Below are positions 1 to 19,171 of a stretch of DNA of 64,000 nucleotides, one piece after another. The notes beneath the pieces were generated by a model that did no database searches, had not been told where the DNA came from, and worked only from the letters and a program-made list of their open reading frames with translations. Position numbers and translations under genes: made by a program. Numbering within the stretch: position 1 is the first letter of the stretch; every line of letters begins with the position of its first letter. The DNA comes from Leptospira noguchii serovar Panama str. CZ214 (GTDB lineage Bacteria; Spirochaetota; Leptospiria; Leptospirales; Leptospiraceae), in NCBI RefSeq assembly GCF_000306255.2, contig NZ_AKWY02000021.1, forward strand, positions 214,001-278,000. Reading direction: 5' to 3'.

Positions 1-2646
<2,646 letters not shown>

Positions 2647-2737
2647 AGTTTTTGTGTTTTTCATTTCTGGATCATTCCAGAAAATCGTTTCCAATTGACC
2701 AGATTTGGGCAGGGAATAGAATGCACCCTGGATTATT

Positions 2738-4567
2738 ATGTCTCACAATCTCTCTGAAAAAACAAGAGAAATATTCGGTAAAAAGCCGTACTTATCTCTG
2801 TATTTCCAAAGACCCATAGATCCGGGTCGTAACTTCGACCTCAAACCAGCTAAAAATCAGGAAGAATGGTTTTTAGAACTCAACGGACGAGCACTTTCCA
2901 GCACAATCGCTCCTCGAACCCAAGCACAAAGAATTCTACAAACTCAAAAAATTTCTTCTACGGATTTAGTTGCAGTAATCGGTTTAGGAAATCCACATCT
3001 TATCTTTGAGGTTCATAAAAACCTGGAACCCGGACAGGTTCTACTTTTGGTGGACGAACATCCGGAACTTATCTTTCCTCTTTGGAATGGAATTTTAGAA
3101 CCAGTGATGGACGTTCCTGGCAGACATTTGTTTTTAGGCCATTCTGCTCTCAATCTTCTTTGGAATTATTTGGAATCTCTTCCGGTCGAACGAGTTTCTG
3201 GAATTCGTATTTTTAGAAACGCGGCAAGCACCTCTCTCAACGAAGCCTATTACGGTGATTTGGAAATTAAAATTCGTAAAATTCTTTCTTCTAAAATGAG
3301 CGACCTTTTGACTAAGTTTGAGTTCGAAAGAATTTGGGTTCGGAATACTTTCGTTAACACCGCAAATTTTCCAAATTCTAAAAATCCAAGAACTAGAATC
3401 GAATCTTTAAAAGGAAAGTTTTTAAATACTCCTGCTATGCTTGTTTCCGCGGGCCCTTCTCTTAGAAGTCAGTGCGAATGGATTTCTAAAGTGAGAGATA
3501 GAGTTTTTTTATTTTCCTGCGATACTTCCTTTAAAGCCCTTTTGAAATTTGGTATTGTCCCAGATGGCGTAATCACCTTGGACGCACAAACTCATTCTTT
3601 CTTTCATTTTATGGGAGCAGAATCGTCTAACGTGCCTTTGTTCGCGGACTTAGTAAGTTCCCCTTCCATTTTGAGATCTCAAAAATTTACTAAAATTGTA
3701 CATTCTTTAACCGCCAAATACGTCATAGACGCAAGCGGTGAACTTAAACGAGAAGTAACGGCCGGTTCTAAAACCGCGGAAAAACTTTTAGGCACAATCG
3801 GAGATATTCAATCTGGCGGAAGTGTAGCTACCACTGCATTTGATCTTTTACGAAATCTTGGATGTAAACCTATTTTTTTAGTGGGTCAAGACCTCGCTTA
3901 TTCCGGAAGAGAAATTCATTCTACGGGTACTCATCATAATGAAAAATGGCTCACTTTAATTCGAAGAACACAAGGTTTAGAAAAAATCAACGAAATGATC
4001 ATTCGAAAAAGGGATACTCGTTTTGTTCCGTCCGCAAAAGGTGGAACAGTTCTGACCGATTACGTTTTAGATCTTTATAGACATTGGTTTGAAGAATCGT
4101 TTAAAACTTTAGACTTTCCAGTCTACAATGTAAATTCTCGCGGTGCCAAAATTGCAAACTGCGAAAACGTTTCTTTGGAAGAAGCGGATCAAATTCTTTC
4201 TTCGTTTCCAAACCATAATTTTTTTTGGAAAGAATGGATTCCCTGGAACGGCTACAATTCTCCCGAAATCAGTTTAGAAGCCGCAGAGGATTTTCGTTCT
4301 AATCTTTTGCTAAAGATTCAAAAGATTTTGGAAGAATTTTCCGATCCTTCTATTCGGGAAGTTTCCTACGATTCAGTTCTTTCTAAATTTAAAATTGCTA
4401 CCTACAACTGGGAAGATCTTAACTTTTTAATTCGCAAAACCGAAATTTACATTTTACGCCATCGAGATACATTAGACGAAACCAGAAAGAAAAACTTATT
4501 TTTAGGCGCCGTTCTAAAAGAATTTTCAGGATTAAAACGGAAACTTTTGTCCGGAAATCGTTCATAA
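2738..4567 (+). CDS. DUF115 / Maf-like motility-associated glycosyltransferase-family protein
   Basis: The 609-aa protein belongs to the DUF115 (MptE-like) family, which includes motility accessory factors proposed to glycosylate flagellins and related proteins. The core domain is seen around residues 220-420: [11 protein letters not shown] is the nucleotide-binding-like loop, followed by [33 protein letters not shown] and [11 protein letters not shown]. There is no signal peptide or membrane segment, so it should be cytoplasmic. It stands alone, divergent from smc, with no flagellar gene next to it. The acceptor protein and sugar cannot be told from sequence. Family assignment is good; a role in flagellin modification is only by analogy. 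Confidence 0.8.
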   Translation: MSHNLSEKTREIFGKKPYLSLYFQRPIDPGRNFDLKPAKNQEEWFLELNGRALSSTIAPRTQAQRILQTQKISSTDLVAVIGLGNPHLIFEVHKNLEPGQVLLLVDEHPELIFPLWNGILEPVMDVPGRHLFLGHSALNLLWNYLESLPVERVSGIRIFRNAASTSLNEAYYGDLEIKIRKILSSKMSDLLTKFEFERIWVRNTFVNTANFPNSKNPRTRIESLKGKFLNTPAMLVSAGPSLRSQCEWISKVRDRVFLFSCDTSFKALLKFGIVPDGVITLDAQTHSFFHFMGAESSNVPLFADLVSSPSILRSQKFTKIVHSLTAKYVIDASGELKREVTAGSKTAEKLLGTIGDIQSGGSVATTAFDLLRNLGCKPIFLVGQDLAYSGREIHSTGTHHNEKWLTLIRRTQGLEKINEMIIRKRDTRFVPSAKGGTVLTDYVLDLYRHWFEESFKTLDFPVYNVNSRGAKIANCENVSLEEADQILSSFPNHNFFWKEWIPWNGYNSPEISLEAAEDFRSNLLLKIQKILEEFSDPSIREVSYDSVLSKFKIATYNWEDLNFLIRKTEIYILRHRDTLDETRKKNLFLGAVLKEFSGLKRKLLSGNRS

Positions 4568-5433
4568 ATCATTTATATTAGTAATATATAATTAACTTAA
4601 ATCCTTTTTATAGTTTAATCTTTCTGCGAAAAATGATGCCTATTTCTATATTAACGTGAACAGGACGTAAGGAACCTATGATTCTGAAAAAAGTTGAAAT
4701 CTGAACTTTATAGATCGATTCCTTAAATGTGAGAACTACTACAAAATTTCGTTCGGAAAGGTATAATTTAAAATCGCAAAAAAGAAACGTAATCTATGGG
4801 AACTACCACATTTGATTTAAAAATCTATGATAATTTTTTTCAGGCTTTGGAGCGAATTATAAAATACAAGTGAGTTAGTAAAAGCTATCTCAAAAATACT
4901 TTAACTTTGTTTAAAATGCCGATGATCCTAAGATATTTTTGAGATGGTTTTAGTACAATTATCAGATATTGTAATTTAAAGATGAGCTGTTAAAGACAGT
5001 AATTTTTTTGAACTTGTAAGAGTTCCCACAATTTAGAAAAAAGTCTGTTAAATCTCGAACTTGTGAAAGTTCCCACAGTTTAAAAATCCTGTGTCATTGC
5101 TTGGCAAGTTCGATAAGGAAAATGACACTGTCTTGTCTCTTCCGCTTTATTTGTTTTGAATAAGGTCGCGATAAAAATTTAAGATACTCAATTTTATAAA
5201 GATTTGTAATAATAAAAGCTAAGGATGAATTTATAAAACCTATATAAAATAGTTTTCTCATTTTTGTGATAGCACCAAACGACAATTGAATGTAAAAATT
5301 TAACTGGAAGAAGATTTTTTTGGACAATAGGAGACCCCTATTGTCCTTAGAACCTAACCACTATAAATATAAGACTACTTTATTTTTATTATAAACCTAA
5401 CAGCAAATTTCCTTTATTTGAAAAAATGAACAA
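4568..5433. other. Intergenic region with repeats, no convincing gene
   Basis: This 866-bp AT-rich stretch has no ORF with a credible start or composition. It holds a TGGGAACTACCACA copy at 4797-4810 and two direct copies of GAACTTGTRARAGTTCCCACA at about 5010-5030 and 5057-5077. It also has an inverted repeat (ATCTCAAAAATA at 4887-4898 against ATATTTTTGAGAT at 4933-4945) that could form a hairpin with a ~35-nt loop. Confidence 0.6.
5010..5085. repeat. Paired copies of the GTGGGAACT-type dispersed repeat
   Basis: Two direct copies lie 47 bp apart, each reading GAACTTGT(A/G)A(G/A)AGTTCCCACA followed by an A/T-rich tail. The core TGTGGGAACT (reverse strand) recurs in at least seven other intergenic places in this window: 4797, 9322, 26944, 26998, 32340, 52755 and 52967-53033. 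All copies are outside genes. Confidence 0.6.
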
Positions 5434-5646
5434 TTAGGCGTTTAAATCGATCAGATAACCACGACGAACCGCTTGATCGTCCGTATTCACTCCTACCTTC
5501 GCGATATTTCTTGCTCCAGAGTTTACGCTTTCTAACTCGGAAAGTGGATGTAAACGATCTGGCATGTTTCTAATCGTAAATTCAGACTTTGAAAATTGTC
5601 TGGCCCCGGTAGAACTCTGAAGTGCGAAGTTAATTTCTTTGAGCAT
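5434..5646 (-). CDS. Small protein of unknown function (70 aa)
   Basis: The 70-aa ORF starts MLKEINFALQSSTGARQF and ends GYLIDLNA. It has a good AAGGAAA ribosome-binding site about 10 nt before the ATG. Composition is balanced, not low-complexity, with no signal peptide, membrane segment or cysteine. I do not recognise a family. It sits 98 bp upstream of, and on the same strand as, the smpB-der-plsY-unknown run's downstream end, so it has its own leader or is a distal operon member. The RBS and protein-like composition make it more credible than other small ORFs nearby. Confidence 0.5.
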   Translation of the reverse strand: MLKEINFALQSSTGARQFSKSEFTIRNMPDRLHPLSELESVNSGARNIAKVGVNTDDQAVRRGYLIDLNA

Positions 5647-5744
5647 GGCTGCGAATTTCCTTTTTGTTCAACTGAACACTAAATTTAAAACCTTGTAAAG
5701 CAAAATCAAATTTGAATCCGTTCAAACCAAATTCAAATTTATTT

Positions 5745-8624
<2,880 letters not shown>

Positions 8625-8649
8625 TGTGTTCCTAACTTTAAATCGTGTA

Positions 8650-9132
8650 TCACTCGTAACGATTGGATGACTTTAACGCTCGAGCAATTTCTTGTTGTGC
8701 GTCTTTTTTCTGCAGATCGTCTCGTTTATCGTGTAACTTTTTAGGTTTACCCACTGCAATTTCCACTTTGACCCTAAGATTATTTTTAAAATAAACTTTA
8801 GTCGCAACTAATACCAAACCCTTCTCCTTTACTTGACGTTCCAGCTTTTCAATTTCCTTCTTATGAAGTAGAAGCTTTCTAGGTCTGATCTCTGGATGAT
8901 TTGCATATCCTCCGTTTTTATACGGAGCAATGGAAAAATTTTCTAAAAATACTTCTCCGTTTTTGATCTTTGCAAATGCGTCCGTTAGATTTCCTTTTTT
9001 ATCTCGTAGACTTTTAACTTCGGATCCAGACAATACGATCCCCGTTTCGAGGAACGAAATCAATTCGAAGTTGAACTTTGCCTTTTTATTGACCAGAGGG
9101 GAATGCCCAGATTCTTCTTTTTTCTTTGCCAT
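8650..9132 (-). CDS. smpB: SsrA-binding protein SmpB
   Basis: SmpB binds tmRNA and delivers it to stalled ribosomes for trans-translation. The 160-aa protein is of typical length. It shows the beta-barrel core motifs [24 protein letters not shown] and [21 protein letters not shown], plus the basic C-terminal tail [18 protein letters not shown] that enters the ribosomal A site. It is the first gene of the smpB-der-plsY run. No tmRNA gene was seen in the window. Confidence 0.97.
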   Translation of the reverse strand: MAKKKEESGHSPLVNKKAKFNFELISFLETGIVLSGSEVKSLRDKKGNLTDAFAKIKNGEVFLENFSIAPYKNGGYANHPEIRPRKLLLHKKEIEKLERQVKEKGLVLVATKVYFKNNLRVKVEIAVGKPKKLHDKRDDLQKKDAQQEIARALKSSNRYE

Positions 9133-9517
9133 ATCTTTTTTATGAAACCGGCGGTTTAATTTGTATCAATTTCAGGAAAGAAATTCTTTCCAATGTATCG
9201 TTACATAACCTTTATAAAAACTCGTAAAAAATTGAAGTTCTCGATCTTGAAACAATTTCGGTTGATTCAATTTCCTTGTTTCTGTCAGTTATTTTAAATC
9301 TTCGCTAATAAAACCTTATCGTGAGAGTTCCCACAGTCGCATCCTTTTTTTACGATTACGGAGGGTGAAATTCGGGAAATTATTTCTAATTCAAAGAATC
9401 TCAGCTCGTAAATGATCTTCGTTTTTTAGCCGAGTCCTTTTTTGATTCATAGCGGTTCGACAAAAATACGTCCACTTTAGATCTTATATTTTAACCGATC
9501 CTGTCGATAAGGTTACT
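9133..9517. other. Divergent intergenic region between smpB and the ankyrin pseudogene
   Basis: This 385-bp region must hold promoters for both flanking genes. It has one GTGAGAGTTCCCACA copy of the dispersed repeat (9321-9335). I see no RNA gene or ORF and could not pick out a convincing -35/-10 pair. Confidence 0.5.
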
Positions 9518-10170
9518 ATGTCGTTTTTCGCCCGCCTTTTGTATAAAAAAAATCGATTCTTATTCCTTTGGATCCTTGCGATTTTTATTTCCGAACAAAT
9601 ATTCGGAACTCCCATCATTTCCAATGCGGATCGAAAGATCCTTTCCGCCGCGATCAACGGAAACACTAGACTGGCAAAAAAGGCTCTACAACAAGGCGCA
9701 TCTGTTCATGCGAGAGATCCGCTTGAGGAAAATTTTGGAGAAACGCCTCTCCACAAAGCTTCTTACAACAACGACGTTTCTTTGATACGATTTCTTTTGA
9801 GTAAAGGAGCGGATCCGAATATTTCAGACGAAAGAGGAGAAACGCCTCTCATCCCGTTTACGGCCTCAGTTTAGAATCCGTATCTGCATTGTTAGGTGCA
9901 AAAGCAGATCCTTATCTAGAAACAACATCTGGAATTAACGCGGCTGTTTTGGCCACAGATCTTTGTTCTCTTCCTATCTTAAAAATATTAAGAAATTATA
10001 ATGTAGATTTAAACCGACATTCGAAAAAAGGTTTTTTGCCCATCCACACCGCGGCGGGAAGATGTAATGGAAAATTTCTACAATTTCTAATCGAATCCGG
10101 AGCCGATCCAGAAGCCACTACAAAAATTGGAACGACTCCTTTGATGCAAGCGATTAAACTCGGAAACTTA

Positions 10171-11033
10171 GAGCCGGTCTCAAAACTACCTATCAAAAAA
10201 GTTAAAAGCAATGATAGAGCTTGCGAGATAAAGAGATGCAAGATAATTTTCAGATTTTCTTTCCCAACGAATTAGGTTAGCCCTGAATCGATTGTGCCAA
10301 CTGTTAGTTCTTTCAACGACAACGTCTAGGTTTTCCTTTATATTTACCGATGAGAGGCTTTTCACCTTTTTTCCGAATATGAGATTGAATGTTTCTTCTT
10401 TTGATTAAAACTTCTATATCTTTGAAATCATAACCTTTATCTAAACAAATATGTTTTGGCTTCTTTCTTCTTTTTCCGGAAAATATTAGGATTGAATTCA
10501 ACGTATCTTTTACACCGTGTTTGTCATGAACGTTAGCTCCAGTCAATGTAATTGCCAAAGGAATTCCATTTCCATCTGTAAGAATATGCCGTTTAACCCC
10601 TAATTTGGCACGGTCTGTAGGGTTTTTCCCAGTTAAGCTCCCCCTTTGGGAGCTTTAACCATTGCCGAATCCATCGAAGCCCAGTCCCATGCTATTTGAT
10701 TCTTTACATCATAATATTTTAAAATAGATTTATAAATCTTTTTGAATACTCCTGCTCGTTCCCATTCTTGAAATCTTCTGTGACAAGTTTGGCCTGATCC
10801 AAACTCATTCGGAATGGCACGCCACTGACAGCCTGTTTTCATTCGATAGATGATACCTGACATTACTACTCGTGTTGGTACTCGATTGCGACCTCCTTTC
10901 GGATTTACATTTTCTTTCGGGATTAATGGGGCTATTTGTTTCCAAAGTGCATCCGGTATCTCTGAATAATATTTGTCCATTTCACATTGATATTATTACC
11001 CTTTCTCTCTACAAACAGTTTTGAGACCGGCTC
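10171..11033 (-). mobile_element. IS5-family (IS427-like) insertion sequence, 863 bp
   Basis: Perfect 17-bp terminal inverted repeats (GAGCCGGTCTCAAAACT at 10171-10187 and its complement at 11017-11033) are flanked by a 3-bp TTA target duplication (10168-10170, 11034-11036). The interior encodes a two-ORF DDE transposase on the minus strand. Size, TSD and frameshift arrangement fit the IS427 group. Collapsing the element and one TTA restores the ankyrin frame exactly, which fixes its boundaries. Confidence 0.93.
10186..10980 (-). pseudogene. IS427-type DDE transposase (orfA/orfB), orfB frameshifted
   Basis: OrfA (10633-10980, 115 aa) has the N-terminal transposase domain and the first catalytic Asp in WASMDSAMVKAPKGG. 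The AAAGGGGG run near 10640-10647 lies at the expected -1 frameshift; slipping there reads on into SLTGKNPTDRAKLGVKRHIL. OrfB then carries the second Asp in CLDKGYD but stops at 10313. One frame over, the sequence continues VVERTNSWHNRFRA, which includes the catalytic Glu. A second, non-programmed frameshift at about 10318-10322 therefore separates the DDE triad. This copy is probably unable to move without help. Confidence 0.82.
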
Positions 11034-12412
11034 TTAGACGCGATTCATTTTTTATTGGAGCAAAATGTTTCCGTTTCTTCGACGGATCAATACGGACATG
11101 ACTCTATGTTTTATCTATTTAGTAGAAAAAATCCGTATCTAAGGTCTTGGGATCTATATCTCAAAAACAAAGGAAGGAGGAAGGACGTCATCTTACGGTT
11201 GATTGAAAAAGGAGCTCCTCTTTATCGAGAATATGAGGACGGAACAACCCCACTTTTTTTAATTTTAACGATGGAAGATGAATATTTAGAAAAATTTTTT
11301 TTCGACTATTTTAAGAACCATCAAATCGACCTGAATGTACCCAATCGTTTCGGAGTCACTCCGCTTAAATATTGCTGGATGAATAGAGAATTAGAATTGT
11401 TCTACTATAAACAAGAAGACGATGAAATAAGAAAAAAATTTAAGGATGTCGTTCCACTTCACACTCCACCTCAATATTGTCAGATGAATCAAGAATTAGA
11501 ATTGTTCAGCTATAAACAATAAGACGATGAAATAAAAAATCGAATCAACCGTTTTCTTTTGGAACGAAATTCGGAAAATCCTATATTCTCTTTCTATTAT
11601 GTGTATCTTTTAGAAGTCCACTTTGGTTTTGACGGCGTTCAAGATGCCACACTCCAGAAAATTTATAATTCCCTTCTTTCCAACCCCAAACTTCCAGATT
11701 TAAAAAATTTGGAGCTGGAGCTTTGGGAACAAATATTTGCCATGAAAGATCCCGATCTGAAAAAAAAGTTACTCTCTCGATTGAAAGACCCTCCTGCGGG
11801 TTTTTGGAAGTGGCTCGAGCTTCCGGATTCGTCTTCCAATCCTGAAGGTTCCGATCTCTGGGTACGCTCGATTCAAAAAGGATTGGAAATTTGTAGATCC
11901 AAATACATTTTGGAAAAAATATTGGCCTCCTTGTATGACCGGAGAGAAGGATGAAAAAATCGTATATCGATTGTTTCAATCGACACCTTCGGAAAAAATC
12001 GTCTCTCCTTTGTGTAACGAGATAGACATTCTTGGAATATTTGCCGACGAAGAAAAAAACGAAGAACGTCAAAAACAAATTCATCTCTTGTGGGGACGCT
12101 CGGTGGAAGTCGCGAAAGAAATTGAACGAAGTAGAAAACGAATTTTAAACTTTGTGAAAATGGGCGCCAAACCAGATTGTCGTTACGAGAGTTCGCGCCA
12201 CCATAAACCAATTTTATCCGCAGCCTTGACAACAGTACGAAAGTACAAACTTAAGGATTTGGAAAAAATCATTATTTCTTTCCATGCAAAAGATCCACAA
12301 AAGATTCCGCTCCAAAAAGCAATTGTCGCGGGAGATCGAAATAAAATTCAAAATTTACTCGAACAAGGTGCAATCATTAACGTGGAAGTATTAAAGCTGG
12401 CACAAAAAAATC

Positions 12413-12446
<34 letters not shown>

Positions 12447-12846
12447 CTCTTTCGATTCCCCTCCTGTATTCGATTTAATCGATCACTTCAAAGAGAAAGA
12501 AGCAGAGACACTTTTATCTCTTTTGATTCAAAAAGGATTTTCTCTCAAGGTCCTTTCTGTAGAAACAGAATCCAAAGGCGCATACCAAGGTAGAAAGGAT
12601 TGTGCGATCGCAGGAATCATATTATCTAATTCTAATATTTTGCAGTCCTTATTACGACCGGAACTTTTCGCCGGATATTCTTGTAGAGGATTCAATCTCG
12701 ATTTTCATAAGTGGCTTCACCCGTCCATTCCGAGTTCATGGTCGCGCGAGAAAATCAAAACAAAAATCAAAGCGCTAAAAATAGAATCCGTTTTTCCGGA
12801 CCTTTGGGAAGAATCCTATCTGTTCAATCCAAAAGCGCCTGAGTAA

Positions 12847-13145
12847 AATCGTAGTTTGGCGACGATCACAGGTACTGCTCCGGACTCAATCTAGTTCGTT
12901 TGTATGTGCCGTAGTTGATGGTTCTTTATCCTCTTTTGGTCTTGAAACTCCGGAATAGTGGCCCAATCCAGTTCACACGTCCGAGACGTTATTCATTCCA
13001 AATACAAAGTATACCTGGCAGTTCCTACTGAAATCATCCGTCTGGGTTCCGCCACAATTTCATTGCCTTTTTCGTCCGTCTTTATCAAAAGAAAAAGTCG
13101 ACAAACTCGATTCCTCAGATGAAATAACGTTCTAGTTCACCAAAA
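12847..13145. other. Gap after the ankyrin pseudogene, possible coding remnant
   Basis: The 299-bp gap has no intact gene. The reverse strand at about 13000-13085 reads protein-like for ~25 codons (TDEKGNEIVAEPRRM then TARYTLYLE) before a stop, with no start. This may be the tail of a lost gene; the evidence is weak. Confidence 0.3.
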
Positions 13146-13601
13146 ATGAAAAGAATACTCTTTATCATTACCAAATTGATTGTTTCTCTGATTCTACTTT
13201 TTGCGCTATCCATCGTCTTATTTTTTGCATATAAAGAATTTCAAAAAGAAAACCTTAAAAGAAATTATCGATCCGCTTCTAATCTCAATTTTTCTTTCCA
13301 AATTTGTAATACTAATGGAGGACGTATTTTTGAAGACCGAATAGAATCGGTGGACTGGATAAACCCGCATACGGTTCATGTTAAAGCAAAAGTCTGTTCT
13401 AACTGCGGGGATTACGATTGGGTGGGGGACTACAAAGAAATCGGCAATTCAATCAACTTACTTTACAACACATTCAGTGACGGCTACGCGGCTTGTGGCT
13501 GCTGTCCGGTAATTATGAAATTCGAAATATCAAATATAGAAAAGAAAAAATACAAGTATAGAATACAAATGAAAGAACGAGTTTTTTTAAATACGAATTA
13601 A
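13146..13601 (+). CDS. Small membrane-anchored Cys-rich protein, function unknown
   Basis: The 151-aa protein opens MKRILFIITKLIVSLILLF, one N-terminal membrane segment (about residues 5-30) that acts as signal anchor, then a probably periplasmic domain. That domain has six cysteines, including CSNCGDYDW and CGCCP pairs that could form disulphides or bind metal. No family is recognised. It lies alone between the ankyrin pseudogene and the convergent AAA gene, and its frame is intact despite the decayed neighbour. Confidence 0.7.
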   Translation: MKRILFIITKLIVSLILLFALSIVLFFAYKEFQKENLKRNYRSASNLNFSFQICNTNGGRIFEDRIESVDWINPHTVHVKAKVCSNCGDYDWVGDYKEIGNSINLLYNTFSDGYAACGCCPVIMKFEISNIEKKKYKYRIQMKERVFLNTN

Positions 13602-13663
13602 AAAAACATTCCCTCTCGTTTCTTTATCTTTAAAATTTAAAGTCCCGCAGAAAACCAACTTCA

Positions 13664-16704
<3,041 letters not shown>

Positions 16705-17235
16705 AACTCAAGTATTCTTCTACAGGAGTCTCTGGCAACCGGAATTCTTAGTAATTAAAAAACCAAACATAAAGAACAGACGGGAAAGTTATGCCCTATG
16801 ATCACATTCTATTAAACAATTTAAAGGATAAATTTAAAATCGGTATCATAACTAAAAAAGATTTTTCTCAAAAATATTCCAAATAACACTCTATCACTTT
16901 TTAAACAAAAATTCAGTATTTTTAGAATAACTTCTAATTGATGATCCATACAGACTACAAACAGAAAAAATACATTCCAATTTTATTATTAAGTTATATC
17001 TTATGATCTGCAAAAGTGTAAATGATTTTTATTTTTGAGTTCTACTATAAATAAAAATTTCAACAGATATATTTTTATGAATTTGATTCAAATTTAGTCT
17101 TCTGTAAAAATCTGAATATAAGGTAATTCTAGAGTTTATCGATTCTCAAAAGTAATATCGTTAAACTACACTTAGATCTCTAATTTTATATAAAACATTG
17201 ACTACCAGACCTATCTTCTGTTATCAGTTATTCGT
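16705..17235. other. AT-rich divergent intergenic region
   Basis: The 531-bp, very AT-rich region between the divergent AAA gene and the aminotransferase must hold both promoters. I see no ORF, RNA gene or clear operator. Confidence 0.5.
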
Positions 17236-18336
17236 ATGTTAGAATATATTTTAGCTAATCGTATCCAAGGTCTGGATACTTCCGCAATTCGCAAAGCTTT
17301 TGAACTTGCAGGAACACTGAAAAACCCAATCAATCTTTCCATAGGACAACCTCATTTTCCCTGTCCTTCTAATATCATAGAGGCCGGATCAAAGGCTTTG
17401 AAAGAAGGTAAAACCGCCTACACTCTTACCGGAGGAATTCCGGAATTAAAAAGTGCACTTTCCGAAAAATATAAAAATGAAAATGGGATTTCCTACGCAA
17501 AGCCCGAAAGAATTTTAGTCACATCTGGAATCAGCTCTGCGTTTCTTCTTTTATTCAACGCATTGTTAAACGAAGGAGATGAATGTTTGGTAGTAACTCC
17601 TCACTTTTTGATGTATCCTGCCTACATTAAAATTTACGGAGGTAAGATGAATTCGATTCACGAGTCCTTTGAACCGGAAGAGTTAAAGGAATTTGCAAAT
17701 AAAAAACTTAAGATCATTATCTATTCTTCTCCTTCCAATCCTACTGGAAAAATTCTTTCTAAAAAACAACTAGAAGCTCTCGCTGAACTTGCCGAAAAAA
17801 CGGGGGCTTATCTGATTTCGGACGAAATTTACGAAAAATTCGACTATGATAAAAAATTTATTTCGGTCGGATCTTTTTACGAAAAGACAATTACACTTTC
17901 GGGTTTTTCTAAAACATACAGTATGACCGGACTTCGTTTGGCTTCTATACTCGCTCCAGAATATATTACAAAAATATTAACTACTCTACAACAATACACT
18001 TTAGTATGTGCTCCTTCTGTAACTCAGTGGATGGGAATTGAAGCCCTAAAAACCGATATGAATTCCTACATTGCAGACTACAAAGAAAAAAGAGATTTCG
18101 TTTTTGAATCTTTAAAAGACCATTACGAAGTCGCAAAAAGTGAAGGTGCGTTCTACTTTTTTATCAAAATCAAGGAAAAGGACGAAGACTTTATACTAAA
18201 AGCGGTCAAAGAGAAAGAATTGATTTTAGTTCCCGGTTATATTTTTACCAATTCTAAAAATTACATCCGAATCAGTTTTGCATCCGAATGGGAAAATCTA
18301 AAACGAGGAATCTCGGCACTTGTCGATCTTGCCTGA
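17236..18336 (+). CDS. PLP-dependent class I/II aminotransferase
   Basis: The 366-aa fold-type I aminotransferase shows the substrate/PLP region INLSIGQPHF and TAYTLTGGIPELK, SSPSNPTGK (Asn contacting PLP), SDEIYEKFDYD (Asp to the pyridine N) and the Schiff-base lysine in TLSGFSKTYSMTGLRL. The C-terminal Arg for the substrate carboxylate is in NYIRISFA. Length is slightly short for aspartate aminotransferase-like enzymes (~390). The amino-acid substrate cannot be told from sequence. The prepilin peptidase frame overlaps its 3' end by 17 bp, so they are probably co-transcribed although functionally unrelated. Confidence 0.88.
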   Translation: MLEYILANRIQGLDTSAIRKAFELAGTLKNPINLSIGQPHFPCPSNIIEAGSKALKEGKTAYTLTGGIPELKSALSEKYKNENGISYAKPERILVTSGISSAFLLLFNALLNEGDECLVVTPHFLMYPAYIKIYGGKMNSIHESFEPEELKEFANKKLKIIIYSSPSNPTGKILSKKQLEALAELAEKTGAYLISDEIYEKFDYDKKFISVGSFYEKTITLSGFSKTYSMTGLRLASILAPEYITKILTTLQQYTLVCAPSVTQWMGIEALKTDMNSYIADYKEKRDFVFESLKDHYEVAKSEGAFYFFIKIKEKDEDFILKAVKEKELILVPGYIFTNSKNYIRISFASEWENLKRGISALVDLA

Positions 18337-19171
18337 TTATATATTCTTTTGGACCATTCTTGGTTTCGGAAGTTTAGGAGCGGCTTCCCTGGGAAGTTTT
18401 TATGTTACTTTAGGTTTTAGAATTTTAGAAATATATTATGGAAAAACAAGAAAATCATTTTCATTTTCCAAAAAATGGAAATACATCTTTACCAGACCTA
18501 GTTCTTGCGACCACTGTGGTAATATAATACGTTATCCGGAATTACTTCCGGTAATTGGCTTTTTTATCTCCAAAGGTACATGCAAGTATTGTAATGTAAA
18601 AATCCCTATTTTGTTTCCTTTGATCGAATTTTTATTCGTTTGTATTTTTGTCTTTTGTTTTATTATAACAAAAAATATTCCATTTAGTTTTATATTTCTT
18701 TTTTTATGTGGGCATCTTCTGATCTCTTGTTTGACAGACGCATTTCACTTTTCCTTGGATTACGAAAATCTTCCCTGGATTTTATGTTTTGGAGTTATGT
18801 CTATTTTTCTTTTGGACGGTAAACTTCCTGGAATAAACAGCTTATTTGTGTTAGTCGGTTTTTTATTTACGTTTTTGGTTTTATTTTTTTTCTTTCCGGG
18901 AGGAATCGGATTCGGAGACGTTTTATTTGCACCCGTTTATGCTTTTCTTGCGGGTCACCCCTGGTGGATGTTTTTTTTAAACGCTTCTTACATTCCTGCA
19001 ATTTTATTCACAGTTATACTCAGAGAAAAAGGAAAAAGTATTCGTAAAACTCCAATTCCAATGGGATTATATTTCGGGATCGGATTGTTTTTTACTTTTT
19101 TGAGCAGAATTTTTTTTGAATCTGATCTTGCCCCGTTTACTCTATTTTCAGAATATTCAAATCCTGATTGA
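18320..19171 (+). CDS. Type IV prepilin peptidase (leader peptidase/methylase)
   Basis: The 283-aa polytopic membrane protein is of the A24 family, which cleaves and N-methylates type IV pilin-like precursors. It has an N-terminal membrane segment, then paired CxxC motifs in a cytoplasmic loop (CDHCGN and CKYCNV, as in PilD). The two catalytic Asp regions follow: LTDAFHFSLDY and GGIGFGDVLFAP. About seven hydrophobic segments are seen. No ATG lies near the start; TTG at 18320, overlapping the aminotransferase stop, is the best choice. No pilin gene is adjacent. Confidence 0.88.
   Translation: MSILPDYIFFWTILGFGSLGAASLGSFYVTLGFRILEIYYGKTRKSFSFSKKWKYIFTRPSSCDHCGNIIRYPELLPVIGFFISKGTCKYCNVKIPILFPLIEFLFVCIFVFCFIITKNIPFSFIFLFLCGHLLISCLTDAFHFSLDYENLPWILCFGVMSIFLLDGKLPGINSLFVLVGFLFTFLVLFFFFPGGIGFGDVLFAPVYAFLAGHPWWMFFLNASYIPAILFTVILREKGKSIRKTPIPMGLYFGIGLFFTFLSRIFFESDLAPFTLFSEYSNPD

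Noticed and set aside
5094..5327. 77-codon minus-strand frame
   Set aside because: Starts with TTG without an RBS, lysine/isoleucine-rich AT-driven composition, overlaps repeat DNA.
4568..5433. CRISPR-like array from the paired repeats
   Set aside because: Only two copies, irregular flanks, no cas genes; a dispersed repeat instead.
11581..12232. Antisense frames of 119-167 codons in the ankyrin pseudogene
   Set aside because: Mirror of the ankyrin coding sequence; no start signal and biased composition.
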